Assembly (NCBI GenBank): GCA_046344715.1
Contig: JBKDKX010000015.1
Location: 1 to 64,000 of the forward strand
DNA from: CAZAQK01 sp046344715
GTDB lineage: Bacteria; Pseudomonadota; Alphaproteobacteria; Rickettsiales; SXRF01
Length of the DNA: 64,000 nucleotides
Direction: 5' to 3'
Shown here: positions 25,242-34,852 of the stretch, piece by piece
Layout of the letters: each line of letters opens with the position of its first letter
Numbering within the stretch: the stretch's first letter is position 1
Program-made: the position numbers and the translations under genes
The notes under the pieces: generated by a model
Told to the model about the DNA's origin: nothing
The model's database searches: none
The model's input: the letters and a program-made list of their open reading frames with translations, nothing else

Positions 25242-25778
25242 TCAGGCTATTTGGGAAGCCCAATATGCATTGCGAAGCTCATTGAATTGAGCCGCAGCCA
25301 CTTCATTTAAGACAAGGGCTAAATTTTCACAAAAATCCGAATGAAAGCTGCCGGGATTTTTTTCATGCAAGTATCGCCAATTTTCATACGTCTTAGCATA
25401 TTGTTTAAGCTTATCTTCAAAAGTCAGCCCAAAAGTATCCCGGCTGTGACCGCTCGTTCTTATAAGAAGTTCTGCAAAATTCCTTTTGATCTCTTCCTGA
25501 GTTTGGGGCGAGAGCAACTCAAATAATTCATCCAGCTTGTGGCCACGCGCCTTTTTAGCCTCAGAATAAAGCAAAGCTTTTAAAAGAAGTTCAATTGCAA
25601 AAGCCAAATTCACTACATCTACAATAAACACTGGTGACTGTTTTGTTGTTAAGCAAGCATTGTTGTGAGACCGTAGCACCCTATATGCATTCAAAAACTC
25701 CCGGGCATTTTGCAAAGCAGCACTCATTAATGGGGCTCTCTCAGCTTCGCCGATGGGAGATATTTTTGCCTTTATCAT
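25242..25778 (-). CDS. HEPN-like helical protein
   Basis: About 178 residues from the ATG at 25778, which has a GAGAGG ribosome-binding site 7 bp upstream; the frame is open further but overlaps the recombinase. LAFAIELLLKALLY followed by GHKLDELFELL resembles the central helices of HEPN-type proteins found beside restriction and toxin loci. The RNase motif R-x4-6-H is not obvious, so catalysis is doubtful. It directly follows a broken serine recombinase and is probably its cargo. Confidence 0.5.
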   Translation of the reverse strand: MIKAKISPIGEAERAPLMSAALQNAREFLNAYRVLRSHNNACLTTKQSPVFIVDVVNLAFAIELLLKALLYSEAKKARGHKLDELFELLSPQTQEEIKRNFAELLIRTSGHSRDTFGLTFEDKLKQYAKTYENWRYLHEKNPGSFHSDFCENLALVLNEVAAAQFNELRNAYWASQIA

Positions 25779-25798
25779 TTTACACCTCTCAACCGTTA

Positions 25799-27331
25799 TT
25801 AAAACTTCAAAACTTGCTTCTGGAGATGCCATTCTACTGGCAAGTTCGCCGTTAAGTCCTTCAGGTGCATAGTAGCAGGTTGTGTACCCGTGAGAATACT
25901 CGAGATAATATCCGGTGCGAGCATCATTAAATTCACGATGCGTGAGATGTAGGTCCTGTCTCGACCTTGTTGTTTCGCCAGCTCAGTAATAGTAACTTGC
26001 CCGCTATCCAGCTGCCGATTCCAGCGATAGGATTTCACCAACGCATTCACCAGTGTATGATTATAGCTGGATTTATTAAACACGCGAACCGGTTTTCCTT
26101 CTTCATCCAGCACCATTTGTGAGCGGCCGTAGGTTTGGAATTTCGCCCTTACAGTTATCTCGATGCAATTTTCTAGAAGGGTGATATGTGGAATAAAGCC
26201 CGCATAGCTAACATCATTCTCACCCAACCATCCTGCTTGTTCAAAGCTAGCCACCACTTTGATAATGCCAGGGTAATGAAGCCGGACAGTCAACGTTTCT
26301 TCCGTTACCACAATCCTTTCGATGATCTGTTGTGCTATCTCAAGCTGATTTATTGCCGTCAGTTCTGTCCAGTGATTACATAGTTGCCGCCAGCGATGCT
26401 GTAGTTCCTCTGCCATTATGCCGCCATCGCTGCTGCGCCAACAAGCTTGCCAGTGTTTTGGCTGATTTGATAGAAATCGCAGCACATCAAATACTAGCCC
26501 TTCTAGCTCTTTCCCTTTGATGCGATGGCTGGTTTCTTTGCAGAGATAATAGCGGTAATAAATGCTCTTTTCTTTAAGTGTATAGGTTGGGCTATATGGC
26601 GTTCCCGCTGCGCTAAAGCATTTGCTTGCGAGCAAGGTGCCGTGTTTCACGTTGCGAAGTGTACGCTTCTCTCTTCCACCCTTCAATAATTGCTGCGCCT
26701 TTTCCCACACCTCGATAGGCAAAATTGCGTCATGCTGGCCGTCGTAGGTTTTGTCTTTATGACGTGTCCGGCCGATATAAATCGGGTTATTGAGAATTTT
26801 GGAGAGCGCCTGATTAGTAAATTTTTGCCCGCCGATCTCAACCCCATGTCTATTGACCCAGCGCTTGTTGGTATGCCCGGTATTATTTAGGTAAGTCGCA
26901 AGTTTATTGGTGGATTGTAGTTCAATATATTTATCAAAAATCTCTCGAAGTAGCGCTACTTCCTGCTCGATCGGTACTAGTTTGCGGTGATCAATAGTGT
27001 ATCCAAGCGGCGGATAACCGCCCATCCACATGCCTTTTTGTTTGGACGCTGCTACTTTATCACGTACGCGCTCACTAATCACTTCACGCTCAAATTGTGC
27101 GAAACTGAGCAAGATATTTAGGGTTAACCGCCCCATCGATGTAGTAGTGTTAAATTGTTGCGTGATAGAAACAAAGGACACCTGATGCGCATCAAATACA
27201 TTCACCATCTGAGCGAAATCATTCAGCGAGCGCGATAGCCGGTCAACCTTATAAACGACAATGACATCGACATTACCGGCTTTGATATCAGCCATCAGCG
27301 CCTGTAGGGCAGGGCGGTCCATATTGCCGCC
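25799..27331 (-). pseudogene. Large serine recombinase lacking its catalytic N-terminus
   Basis: The coding sequence begins abruptly at GGNMDRPALQAL, about residue 60 of a normal recombinase, followed by VIVVYKVDRLSRSLNDFAQ, FEREVISERVRDKV, a recombinase domain and a zinc-ribbon-like part whose usual cysteines are largely missing. The stretch containing the nucleophilic Ser (YxRVSxxxQ) is absent. The open frame upstream of 27331 is out-of-frame helicase sequence. About 510 codons remain. The gene cannot encode an active recombinase. Confidence 0.8.
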
Positions 27332-27332
27332 G

Positions 27333-27674
27333 GTAATCCAGCGCTCGTTCAAGTTCCTCTTTATTATCCAGAACGCGGAAGCGGCGCTGTGCATCTGGGT
27401 GTTCAAACGGACTGACATCAGGTTTAATCGCTTCTGGTTTAAGCAGCTTTCCTGTGGTGGCGTAGTTTAAGAGGGCTTCTGCGGCCTCTGCCGGAATATG
27501 ATTGGTAAGATCGAAGAACCTATCTTCCGTGGATTGCTGAACATCTTCGATCCAATCTTCTGGTACGCCGACGTCGAGCAAATCATCCTTTGTAAGAGCA
27601 GTGAATAAAGGTGCTCCAACAGTTTCGGGGGGTTGCGAGGGTGCTGCCTCTCCGGTCTGCACATACACCGGCAC
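27333..27674 (-). pseudogene. Fragment of a UvrD-like helicase fused to the broken recombinase
   Basis: About 114 codons: LLDVGVPEDWIEDVQ, FFDLTNHIPAEAAEALL and HPDAQRRFRVLDNKEELERA resemble the segment that precedes the ATPase core in certain stand-alone UvrD-type helicases. It breaks at residue 114 (position 27333), where the recombinase sequence begins in another frame. A clean deletion joined two unrelated genes. No Walker motifs remain. Confidence 0.5.
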
Positions 27675-27719
27675 GGCAACTCATACCTATAATCCGCGAA
27701 TTGCGATGGAGACAGCATC

Positions 27720-28055
27720 ATGAAAACGATTGAAGAAGTGCTGGAAATGCTAGAGGCGCGTATTGACCGCCAGACGATTGAGGATTACATCACGCGTGAA
27801 TGGCTGCGACCTGTTTATCAGCCTACAGGGTGGTATTTTGAAGAAATCGATATTGCACGGCTTCAGCTGGTTTGCCATCTCACGCAAGATATTGAAGTCA
27901 ATGACCAAGGCATGGACGTAGTGCTGTCACTACTCGATCAGCTATATGGTATTCGTGCACACACACACAAACTCAATCAAGCTATTGCCCAACAATCGCC
28001 AGAAGTGCAGGCAGAAATCAGGATGGCTATATCTATGAAGGAAGATGACGCATAA
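27720..28055 (+). CDS. cbpM: CbpM-like chaperone modulator
   Basis: 111 residues, MerR-like helix-turn-helix fold: a short N-terminal helix, REWLRPVYQPTGWYFEEIDIARLQLV and a helical tail ending in a coiled coil. CbpM binds and inhibits the DnaJ-like CbpA. GGAG lies 9 bp before the ATG. The ATG overlaps a TGA (ATGA), as is usual after cbpA, but no cbpA is visible upstream; it may have been lost at the deletion next door. Confidence 0.75.
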   Translation: MKTIEEVLEMLEARIDRQTIEDYITREWLRPVYQPTGWYFEEIDIARLQLVCHLTQDIEVNDQGMDVVLSLLDQLYGIRAHTHKLNQAIAQQSPEVQAEIRMAISMKEDDA

Positions 28056-28065
28056 TTGAACACTC

Positions 28066-28656
28066 TTACTTTCCGCTTTCGCCCAGCTGACGCACGTCAT
28101 CAATGTAATGGCCATAGCGTTTTGAGGATTTGGGAGAATGATCGACAACAAGACCGCATATGGTGATGCCGGTGACCTTCATGCCGCAGAGTTTGAAAAG
28201 GGTACGAAGTGCCTTGCTGGTTGGTTGGCCGGAGAACCAGCGATAAATGAAGCGCGGCATACCGCAAGTGATTATGATGTGTACGCTTTTTCCTTTGAAA
28301 ACAGGCAGTGCAGTAGGCCAATAGCCCCTATATTCGAAGGCAAAACCTCGTGTGATCGTGCGCTCAAGAAATCCTTTCACCAGTGCAGGCGGCAAACCCA
28401 TCCATAATGGAAAGACCAGTACCCAATGCTCAGCCTGCACCATCGCATCGCGCAGCATTTGTAGATCAGGCTCGAGCGGCTGATCTTTGTTGTATCCTTC
28501 ATACAGGATGGGATCAAAGGTAAGCGTTGTTAGCGCAATGGATTTCACATCATTCCCTGATACCTTTGCGCCATTTTCATAGGCTTCTGCAAGCGAAGCA
28601 CAGAGCGTCTTGCGCTCACGGGCGGGGTGGCCATTTATAATCAGGATTTTCTTCAC
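28066..28656 (-). CDS. NAD(P)H dehydrogenase / flavodoxin-fold oxidoreductase
   Basis: About 196 residues, the NQO1/MdaB-like family. KILIINGHPARERKTLCASL is the FMN-phosphate-type N-terminus, and VFPLWMGLPPALVKGFLERTI is the central signature. It should reduce quinones or similar acceptors with NAD(P)H. A GTG at 28656 is taken as start because homology begins there; the frame is open to an ATG at 28716 inside the previous gene. First gene downstream of the glycine-zipper gene in a stress-type cluster. Confidence 0.82.
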   Translation of the reverse strand: MKKILIINGHPARERKTLCASLAEAYENGAKVSGNDVKSIALTTLTFDPILYEGYNKDQPLEPDLQMLRDAMVQAEHWVLVFPLWMGLPPALVKGFLERTITRGFAFEYRGYWPTALPVFKGKSVHIIITCGMPRFIYRWFSGQPTSKALRTLFKLCGMKVTGITICGLVVDHSPKSSKRYGHYIDDVRQLGESGK

Positions 28657-28663
28657 TTTGCTA

Positions 28664-28912
28664 TCACGCAGTTTTCTTGGGCGGGATGAGTGCTGTGTGA
28701 TCCATCTCTTCGGCAACGATCAAGCTGGCAACTGCGCCCACCGTTCCACCAATCGCCGCGCCAACAATCATACCCGGAATTGCTGCCGTTGAACCAATCG
28801 CCGCACCCACGGCAACTCCAGCCGATGCCACCGAAGCAATCGCCCCAATCGCTCCGTTGTCAAACGGATGATCGGTGTGGTTCTCGAGTTTTACTTCACT
28901 GCTTTTCGCCAT
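28664..28912 (-). CDS. Small glycine-zipper membrane protein
   Basis: 82 residues. The centre is two hydrophobic segments rich in Gly and Ala spaced as G-x3-G (AIGAIASVASAGVAVGAAIG, then GMIVGAAIGGTVGAVASLIV), flanked by polar ends. This fits a glycine-zipper hairpin inserted in the membrane. Overlaps or abuts the oxidoreductase gene. Confidence 0.65.
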   Translation of the reverse strand: MAKSSEVKLENHTDHPFDNGAIGAIASVASAGVAVGAAIGSTAAIPGMIVGAAIGGTVGAVASLIVAEEMDHTALIPPKKTA

Positions 28913-29019
28913 AAAAACTCCTTATAGGAAGGCTAATACCCCACACTATCCATGCGCTATTGCCAATAAGTATGCGATGCGAAAATGCACGGCTGGCGTA
29001 TGGTTTGCGTAAGGAGTCT

Positions 29020-29559
29020 TTATTTTTTACTGTCGCCCTTCGGCATAAATAGCATGAACTTGGCCAGCGGGAATTTGAAGAGAATGATGTAGGTTACATG
29101 CATCCCCACAAACAGTAGCAACAAATTGGCGAATAGCTCGTGGGTTTCGGTGAGGAATCCTTCTTCTTTCTCGTCGCCACCTTCGCGCCCATCATCATCC
29201 GCATGGGCAGCCGAAACTATCTGAGCATTTGCAAGCCCGATAGATTTACCCTTGTCCATGGCGATGCCGGTGCCTGTAACAGCAAGCAAGCTTAGCGCAA
29301 TGCCTAGCATCAAAGTCTTGCTGATGGCGGGATGCGTGAATAGATTATTTGCCTGCAACCCTTCAAATGATGGATAAAAGCGCATCAGGCCAACCTGACG
29401 TTCGCCACTGAGTGCCCAGAGAAGGCGTAAGGTAATGACGATTGCAACGCCGTAACCCAGCCATGCGTGGACAAGGCCAAGTTCACCTGTTAGATACGCC
29501 AATATCGCCAAAGTAGCGAGGGTGGCGTGATACACGCGAATACGTTGCATTATGTTCAT
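29020..29559 (-). CDS. Cytochrome b561-family membrane protein
   Basis: About 179 residues with four transmembrane helices. Histidines suitable for haem b ligation occur at VYHA (helix 1), FTHPAIS, THELFANLLL and GMHVTYII. A His/Asp/Glu-rich loop (AHADDDGREGGDEKEEG) lies between helices 3 and 4 and might bind metal. The start at 29559 follows the ATPase stop with a 4-bp gap. Its coupling to a metal ATPase suggests a redox role in metal handling. Confidence 0.75.
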   Translation of the reverse strand: MNIMQRIRVYHATLATLAILAYLTGELGLVHAWLGYGVAIVITLRLLWALSGERQVGLMRFYPSFEGLQANNLFTHPAISKTLMLGIALSLLAVTGTGIAMDKGKSIGLANAQIVSAAHADDDGREGGDEKEEGFLTETHELFANLLLLFVGMHVTYIILFKFPLAKFMLFMPKGDSKK

Positions 29560-29563
29560 AGAA

Positions 29564-31438
29564 TTATCCTGCCTTCTGATCATTCAGATCAATTTTTATG
29601 CTGTTCCCTAACGTCAACCGCAAAGCATTGGCGATAGCGAGAACATCGATGAATTCCTGTAATAATGCTGCTTGCACGGGGCTGATATACCCAGCGGCGG
29701 CAAAGCCCATGCCGATGATGGAAAACGCCATGCCACCGATGGCACTTTGCAGCGCAATAAGGCGCAAGCGTGCACTGATATGGATCAATTCATCCACCTT
29801 CACCAGCGAATTTTCCATGATGACCGCACCTGCGGCTTCGGCCGTCACGCTGCTATGTTGGCCGAAGGCAATGCCCACCGTGGCAGAGGCGAGGGCAGGG
29901 GCATCGTTAATGCCATCACCCATAAACAGCGTCGGCGCTTTGGCGGTTTCAGCACGCACAATCGCCACTTTTTGCTCAGGACTTTGTGAGGCGAGCGTTT
30001 CCTTGATGCCGAGTAACTCCGCCAGATACGTCACTTCCGATTCACGGTCGCCCGACACCAGCATGATTTTATTGAACTGATGCGAAGGCGCTAAATGGCT
30101 GATGAAAGATTTTCCATCCGCACGCGGTGCATCGCGGAAACGGAAGGTGGCAGCGTATTTACCGTCCATCATAATGATGCTCTCAAGCCCAGCTGCAGTG
30201 GGTGGCAATTGTATGCTTGGCTGCAATTGCAGGAGCTTCTTACGGCTGGTAACGGCAATTTCATGCGCCGCTACCATACCCGTCAAACCTTGCCCCGATT
30301 TTTCAGAAACGCTATCCGCCTCCATCAGCGGAAGTTTTTCTTTCGTTGCCGCCTGCATAATGGCGCTCGCCAGCGGGTGCTTGGAGTAGCGCTCAAGGCT
30401 TGCGGCACGCTGCAGAATATCATTCTGCCCCACACCAATGGCTGGCACGATTTCTGTGAGTTCTGGCTTGCCGTAAGTCAGCGTTCCAGTCTTATCAAAA
30501 ATCGCTGTGCGGCAGGTGGGCAGGCGTTCCAGCACGGTTGGGTCTTTGATAATAATACCCTGCCGCGCGGCCATAGAAATCGCGCCGATGATGGTGATAG
30601 GAATCGCGATAATCAGCGGGCAGGGGGTGGCGATCACCAGCACCGCAAGCGCACGCAGCGCATCACCTGTGAAAAACCAAACCATGCCTGTGACGATAAG
30701 CGCGAATATGGCAAACCAGCCACCAAGCTGATCGCCCAAGCGGCGCATGGTCGGGCGTTTTTGCTCCGCTTCTTGCATCACGCCCATGATCTGCGCATAG
30801 CGTGAATCATGCGCGAGTTTTTCGGCGCGGATGGTGAGCACTGATTCGCCGTTGATTGCGCCCGACAACACCGCAACACCCGGTGCTTTGGAAACTTGGT
30901 AGGGCTCGCCTGTGAGGTAGGATTCGTCCATCGAGCCGTGGCCAACGGTTACCACGCCATCGACTGGCGCGGTTTCATGCGGATAGACCAGAATTTCATC
31001 GCCAATGGCAATATCAGTAAGTGCAATTTCTTCCACTCCATCGCCTTTCTTACGGTGCGCGGAAGCGGGCATACGTTCCGATAATGCGCGTAGCACGGCA
31101 GATGCCTTGCGCATGGCGTACACCTCTAACGCTTGCCCACCCGCGAGCATCAACACAATGAGTGCCGAGGCCAGATATTGCTCAAGTGCGGCGGCGGCAA
31201 CCAGTTCAATGCCGCCCAAAAAATCCGCACCCACACTGCCACGGAACATTTTGATAACCACCTGAATCACCAGCGGAATGCCGCCAATGGTGATGAGAGC
31301 AAGCAAGGGAACATCCGAAAGACGCAAACCATACATAAGTTGCGTGTCATTCAGAATAAAATGCAAAGCGATAGCAATCAGTGATGCAATCGCAATCACC
31401 AGCTGCCATTTTGAGAAAACATGTGTTTCTGTTTTCAT
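29564..31438 (-). CDS. P1B-type heavy-metal-transporting ATPase
   Basis: 624 residues. Phosphorylation motif DKTGTLTYG with D315, TGEP actuator loop near 176, HP motif in YSKHPLASA, and hinge GDGINDAP. The membrane metal site reads TPC (271-273) instead of CPC, SPC or CPH, and there is no N-terminal metal-binding domain. TPC is the mark of the small P1B-5 group, linked to nickel or iron. It overlaps phaC by 4 bp, so it is translationally coupled to the PHA synthase gene. Confidence 0.9.
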   Translation of the reverse strand: MKTETHVFSKWQLVIAIASLIAIALHFILNDTQLMYGLRLSDVPLLALITIGGIPLVIQVVIKMFRGSVGADFLGGIELVAAAALEQYLASALIVLMLAGGQALEVYAMRKASAVLRALSERMPASAHRKKGDGVEEIALTDIAIGDEILVYPHETAPVDGVVTVGHGSMDESYLTGEPYQVSKAPGVAVLSGAINGESVLTIRAEKLAHDSRYAQIMGVMQEAEQKRPTMRRLGDQLGGWFAIFALIVTGMVWFFTGDALRALAVLVIATPCPLIIAIPITIIGAISMAARQGIIIKDPTVLERLPTCRTAIFDKTGTLTYGKPELTEIVPAIGVGQNDILQRAASLERYSKHPLASAIMQAATKEKLPLMEADSVSEKSGQGLTGMVAAHEIAVTSRKKLLQLQPSIQLPPTAAGLESIIMMDGKYAATFRFRDAPRADGKSFISHLAPSHQFNKIMLVSGDRESEVTYLAELLGIKETLASQSPEQKVAIVRAETAKAPTLFMGDGINDAPALASATVGIAFGQHSSVTAEAAGAVIMENSLVKVDELIHISARLRLIALQSAIGGMAFSIIGMGFAAAGYISPVQAALLQEFIDVLAIANALRLTLGNSIKIDLNDQKAG

Positions 31439-33246
31439 TTCATCATCACATAACTGCCGGGTGCGTCGCAGGTGGGGGGATATTCTTTGCTGCCAATCCT
31501 CGATGGCTTAATTTTGCCCCCCGAATGCGTATCAAGCCAATTCTGCCACTCTTCCCACCACGAACCGTCTTTGGTGGGCGTATTCGTTTGCCACTGACCG
31601 GGAGGTGTATATCGCGCTGACGCTGGCATGGTAGAGATTTGGTAGCTGCGCCCTTTATGCCCAGGTTCGCTCACAATACCTGCATTATGTCCGCCGCTGG
31701 TGAGCACAAACGTCACGTCGCTCTCCGTAAGCAGCAGGATTTTATAGACTGATTTCCACGGTGCCACATGGTCGCGTACAGTGCCGACGGAGAAAATGGG
31801 CGTGCGGATATCCTGCAGCGCTACGGGCTTGCCGCTGACCATAAATCGGCCTTCTGCCAGATTATTTTGCAGAAATAGCTCGCGCAAATATTCGCTATGC
31901 ATGCGGTACGGCATACGCGTGGCATCGGCATTCCACGCCATTAAATCGAACATCGGCTGGCGCTTGCCCTGCATGTAATCGGTAATCATGCGCGACCAAA
32001 TGAGGTCATTCGTGCGCAGCATTTGAAATGAACCCGCCATTTGGTGTTTATCGAGATAACCTTGCTGCCACATTACATCTTCTAAGAATGCCAACTGACT
32101 ATCATCGACAAATAATCGCAGCTCTCCGGCCTCCTCAAAATCCACCTGAGAGGCGAGGAAAGAAAGGGTTTTAATCGTTTCATCGCTATCACGCGCAAGG
32201 CTTGCCGCCATCATGGAAAGTAGCGTGCCGCCTAAGCAATAGCCCATCGCGTGAATCTGCGGTGCATGAGTGATAGCTTTTACTGCCTGTATTGCTTCGC
32301 CTAGCCCCGTATGCAGATATTCTTCCAAGCCCACATCACGGTCACACGCATCCGGGTTGCGCCATGAAATCATGAACACCGTGTGGCTTTTATCCACCAG
32401 ATATTTCACCAGCGAATTATGCGGTGAAAGATCGAGTATATAATATTTCATGATCCATGCAGGCGTGATGAGTATTGGCTCCGCGAATACCTCCGCCGTA
32501 GTGGGCTCATATTGTATCAGCTCGATGAGATGATTGCGAAAAACGACTTTCCCTGAGGTGCTGGCGATATTTTCACCCACCACAAATGCCTCCGCCCCTA
32601 TGGGTGGTTTATCTGCACGGGTGCGCTCCGCATCATCCAGCCAATTGAGCATTCCATGCCAAAAATTTGCACCGCCTTGCGCTCTTGTGGTTGATAAAAT
32701 ATCCGGGTTGGTGAGTGGAAAGTTGGAGGGAGACACCACATCCAGCAATTGCCGCGCAATGAATGATGTTACGTTTTGATGATGCAGTGATACGCCGCGT
32801 ACACCAGTAGTCGCCTCATTCCACCATGCTTGCGATAAAAGAAACCCCTGTTCCATTACATTAAACGGCCATTTATGCCAGCCATCACTGGTGAACCTAC
32901 GATCTGCTGGCGGCGGAGCAATCGGCGCAGTAGCGTTGCCAGATGCGGCCTGTATTGCATATGCGTTGAACTGGGCATTTTTTTCTAAAAAGCTCTGCCT
33001 CAACATCTGCTGCTTGGATGGAGAAAACAGTATATGTTCAAACCAGTCAAACCCAGCAAGTATGAGTGAGGCGGGCGATATGCCACCAGTGAATTTTGCA
33101 ACTGCTGCATGGAGGATGTGATCCAGCATGTAATCATCGGTGGGCTGCGCATAAACGGTACACTCCCCGCCACAACGCCTGCGCGTAGCACATTGATTCT
33201 TACTTGTGATAAGCTGTAGGGATTTTTTCTTTGAAGCGGTAGCCAT
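31435..33246 (-). CDS. phaC: Class I poly(3-hydroxyalkanoate) synthase
   Basis: 603 residues, the usual class I length. The lipase-like box is GYCLGG with nucleophile C337; the catalytic Asp lies in GTVRDHVAPW and the His in SGGHNAGI. W/F-rich PhaC N-terminal domain (SDGWHKWPFNVMEQGFLLSQ cut short here) is present. Polymerises hydroxyacyl-CoA into storage polymer. Next upstream gene is the matching reductase. Confidence 0.95.
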   Translation of the reverse strand: MATASKKKSLQLITSKNQCATRRRCGGECTVYAQPTDDYMLDHILHAAVAKFTGGISPASLILAGFDWFEHILFSPSKQQMLRQSFLEKNAQFNAYAIQAASGNATAPIAPPPADRRFTSDGWHKWPFNVMEQGFLLSQAWWNEATTGVRGVSLHHQNVTSFIARQLLDVVSPSNFPLTNPDILSTTRAQGGANFWHGMLNWLDDAERTRADKPPIGAEAFVVGENIASTSGKVVFRNHLIELIQYEPTTAEVFAEPILITPAWIMKYYILDLSPHNSLVKYLVDKSHTVFMISWRNPDACDRDVGLEEYLHTGLGEAIQAVKAITHAPQIHAMGYCLGGTLLSMMAASLARDSDETIKTLSFLASQVDFEEAGELRLFVDDSQLAFLEDVMWQQGYLDKHQMAGSFQMLRTNDLIWSRMITDYMQGKRQPMFDLMAWNADATRMPYRMHSEYLRELFLQNNLAEGRFMVSGKPVALQDIRTPIFSVGTVRDHVAPWKSVYKILLLTESDVTFVLTSGGHNAGIVSEPGHKGRSYQISTMPASARYTPPGQWQTNTPTKDGSWWEEWQNWLDTHSGGKIKPSRIGSKEYPPTCDAPGSYVMMK

Positions 33247-33318
33247 TGTTTTTATCCTTGTGATTTTACATGACTATAGCCCAGCACCGCCAACGTGATT
33301 TGATCTAGGGCAAGCGGT

Positions 33319-34050
33319 TTACGAAGCCATATATTGCCCGCCATTAATGGAAAATGTTTCCCCCGTGATGTTGCTGGATTCATCCGCCACTAAGAACAAC
33401 ACCGCGCGGGCGATTTCTTCCGGCTCCATCAACCTGCCAACGGGCATTTGCGCGATCATAGCTTCAAGAATCGGCGGGGGCATTTTCGCCACCATATCCG
33501 TATCCGTGTAGCCTGGTGCTACGGCATTGACGGTGATACCTTTGGCGGCACTTTCACGCGCAAGCGCTTTGGTGAAGCCGATAATCCCTGCTTTTGACGC
33601 ACTGTAATTCGTCTGGCCAATTTGCCCCAACTGCCCATTCACCGAACTGATGCTGACGATGCGCCCGAAATGATGTTCGCGCATGGGGTTTATCACTGCG
33701 CGGCACATATTGAAGCAGGAGGTGAGATTGGTGGTGATGACCGCGTTCCAGTTTTCCGCAGTCATTTTATGCAGCATTCCATCACGCGTTATGCCTGCAT
33801 TGTTGATAAGAATGTGAATATTCGTGCCAAAGTCAACGGTGATTTTATCTGCGCCGTTCGCGCATTGATCAAAATCCGTTACATCCCATTGGTATGTTCT
33901 GACGCCGGTTTCTTGCGCGAATTTCTTTGCCGCTTCCTCGCCCACAAGGTAATTCGCGGCAACATCATATCCCGCCGTCTTTAACGCCTTGCATATTGCT
34001 GCACCAATACCCGTTGTTCCGCCCGTTACCAGTACTAATTTATGGGTCAT
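33319..34050 (-). CDS. phaB: Acetoacetyl-CoA reductase
   Basis: 243 residues, short-chain dehydrogenase. TGGTTGIGAAI binds NADPH, NNAGITRDG, catalytic Ser in SSVNGQLGQ, and YSASK with the Tyr-Lys pair. The FGRIVSISSVNG...GQTNYSASKAG pattern is that of PhaB. It supplies 3-hydroxybutyryl-CoA to the synthase. Overlaps the DUF302 gene by 4 bp. Confidence 0.93.
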   Translation of the reverse strand: MTHKLVLVTGGTTGIGAAICKALKTAGYDVAANYLVGEEAAKKFAQETGVRTYQWDVTDFDQCANGADKITVDFGTNIHILINNAGITRDGMLHKMTAENWNAVITTNLTSCFNMCRAVINPMREHHFGRIVSISSVNGQLGQIGQTNYSASKAGIIGFTKALARESAAKGITVNAVAPGYTDTDMVAKMPPPILEAMIAQMPVGRLMEPEEIARAVLFLVADESSNITGETFSINGGQYMAS

Positions 34051-34430
34051 ACGGATTCGTCAATCATGGCGATGAGCGCCACCTCCACCTCTTTAGCTAT
34101 TGCTTCCAGTTTTGGTGAATCGGAAAGCGCTTTCAACATTGCCGTGGGTCTGATCATACCAATTTTTGTTTGACCTTGCTCTGAATAGACAGAAACGCGG
34201 CACGGCAGTGCCATGTTTAGCTCCATATCTACCATCAGCACTTCTTTTGCACTCTGCGGGTTGCAAATTTCAAGAATCTGACAGGCATTGGGGAATTCTA
34301 CGCCCTTCTTTTTTAGCGTTTCCTGAAGATTATGGATATGCAGCACACCAAATTTATGACGCACCACCGCAGTCTGTAAATCGGCTACCGCCTGTTCAAC
34401 CGATTTCGATGTTTGTACGATATATTTCAT
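34047..34430 (-). CDS. DUF302-family protein
   Basis: 127 residues. The pattern KSVEQAVADLQTAVVRHKFGVLH and the later CNPQSAKEVL and ALPCRVSVY are typical of DUF302, a small alpha/beta fold common in stress and metal clusters but without assigned chemistry. ATGA overlap with phaB supports co-expression. Confidence 0.85.
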   Translation of the reverse strand: MKYIVQTSKSVEQAVADLQTAVVRHKFGVLHIHNLQETLKKKGVEFPNACQILEICNPQSAKEVLMVDMELNMALPCRVSVYSEQGQTKIGMIRPTAMLKALSDSPKLEAIAKEVEVALIAMIDESV

Positions 34431-34454
34431 ATAAATTCCTGTGGTGCTTAAATG

Positions 34455-34643
34455 CTAATCCGTTGCTATGTCGCAAACAGCCTGTTCATCCTTAGTAAGC
34501 AATTGCTCGATGTAATGCGTGATTTCCTGAGTTGTTGTCGGCAATGCGCTATGCATCAACAATCTTGGCGCAGTCTGCATATGGCGCACGGCATTTTCCA
34601 TGTTAGTGGCAACATCAGCGGCGTAACGAGTTGCGGTTTTCAT
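34455..34643 (-). CDS. Small hypothetical protein at the head of the PHA cluster
   Basis: 62 residues from the ATG at 34643, chosen because GGAGC (34650-34654) lies at good spacing. Helical, hydrophilic; RYAADVATNMENAVRHMQ is amphipathic. It might be a phasin-like or regulatory peptide, but that is a guess from position only. Confidence 0.55.
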   Translation of the reverse strand: MKTATRYAADVATNMENAVRHMQTAPRLLMHSALPTTTQEITHYIEQLLTKDEQAVCDIATD

Positions 34644-34852
34644 TCCTATGCTCCTTCGAATGGGGTGGGGAGAGCACCGTGCTATTTCTCCGCTTAATGG
34701 CATTCCTTATATACGCTGAGATATAATGATTTAATGCGTTTGATAGGCATTGCTATAAAGACAGCGTAAGCGTGGAAAAAGCCGTGAAAAAGCCGTTACG
34801 TTTGTTTGTGGTAAAATAGGGAAGCGCCCTTGGTGTTGCAGGGGTCCAGCAT

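Noticed and set aside
25242..25778. HEPN toxin with a matching nucleotidyltransferase antitoxin
   Set aside because: No antitoxin-like gene is adjacent and the RNase motif is not evident; left as HEPN-like only.
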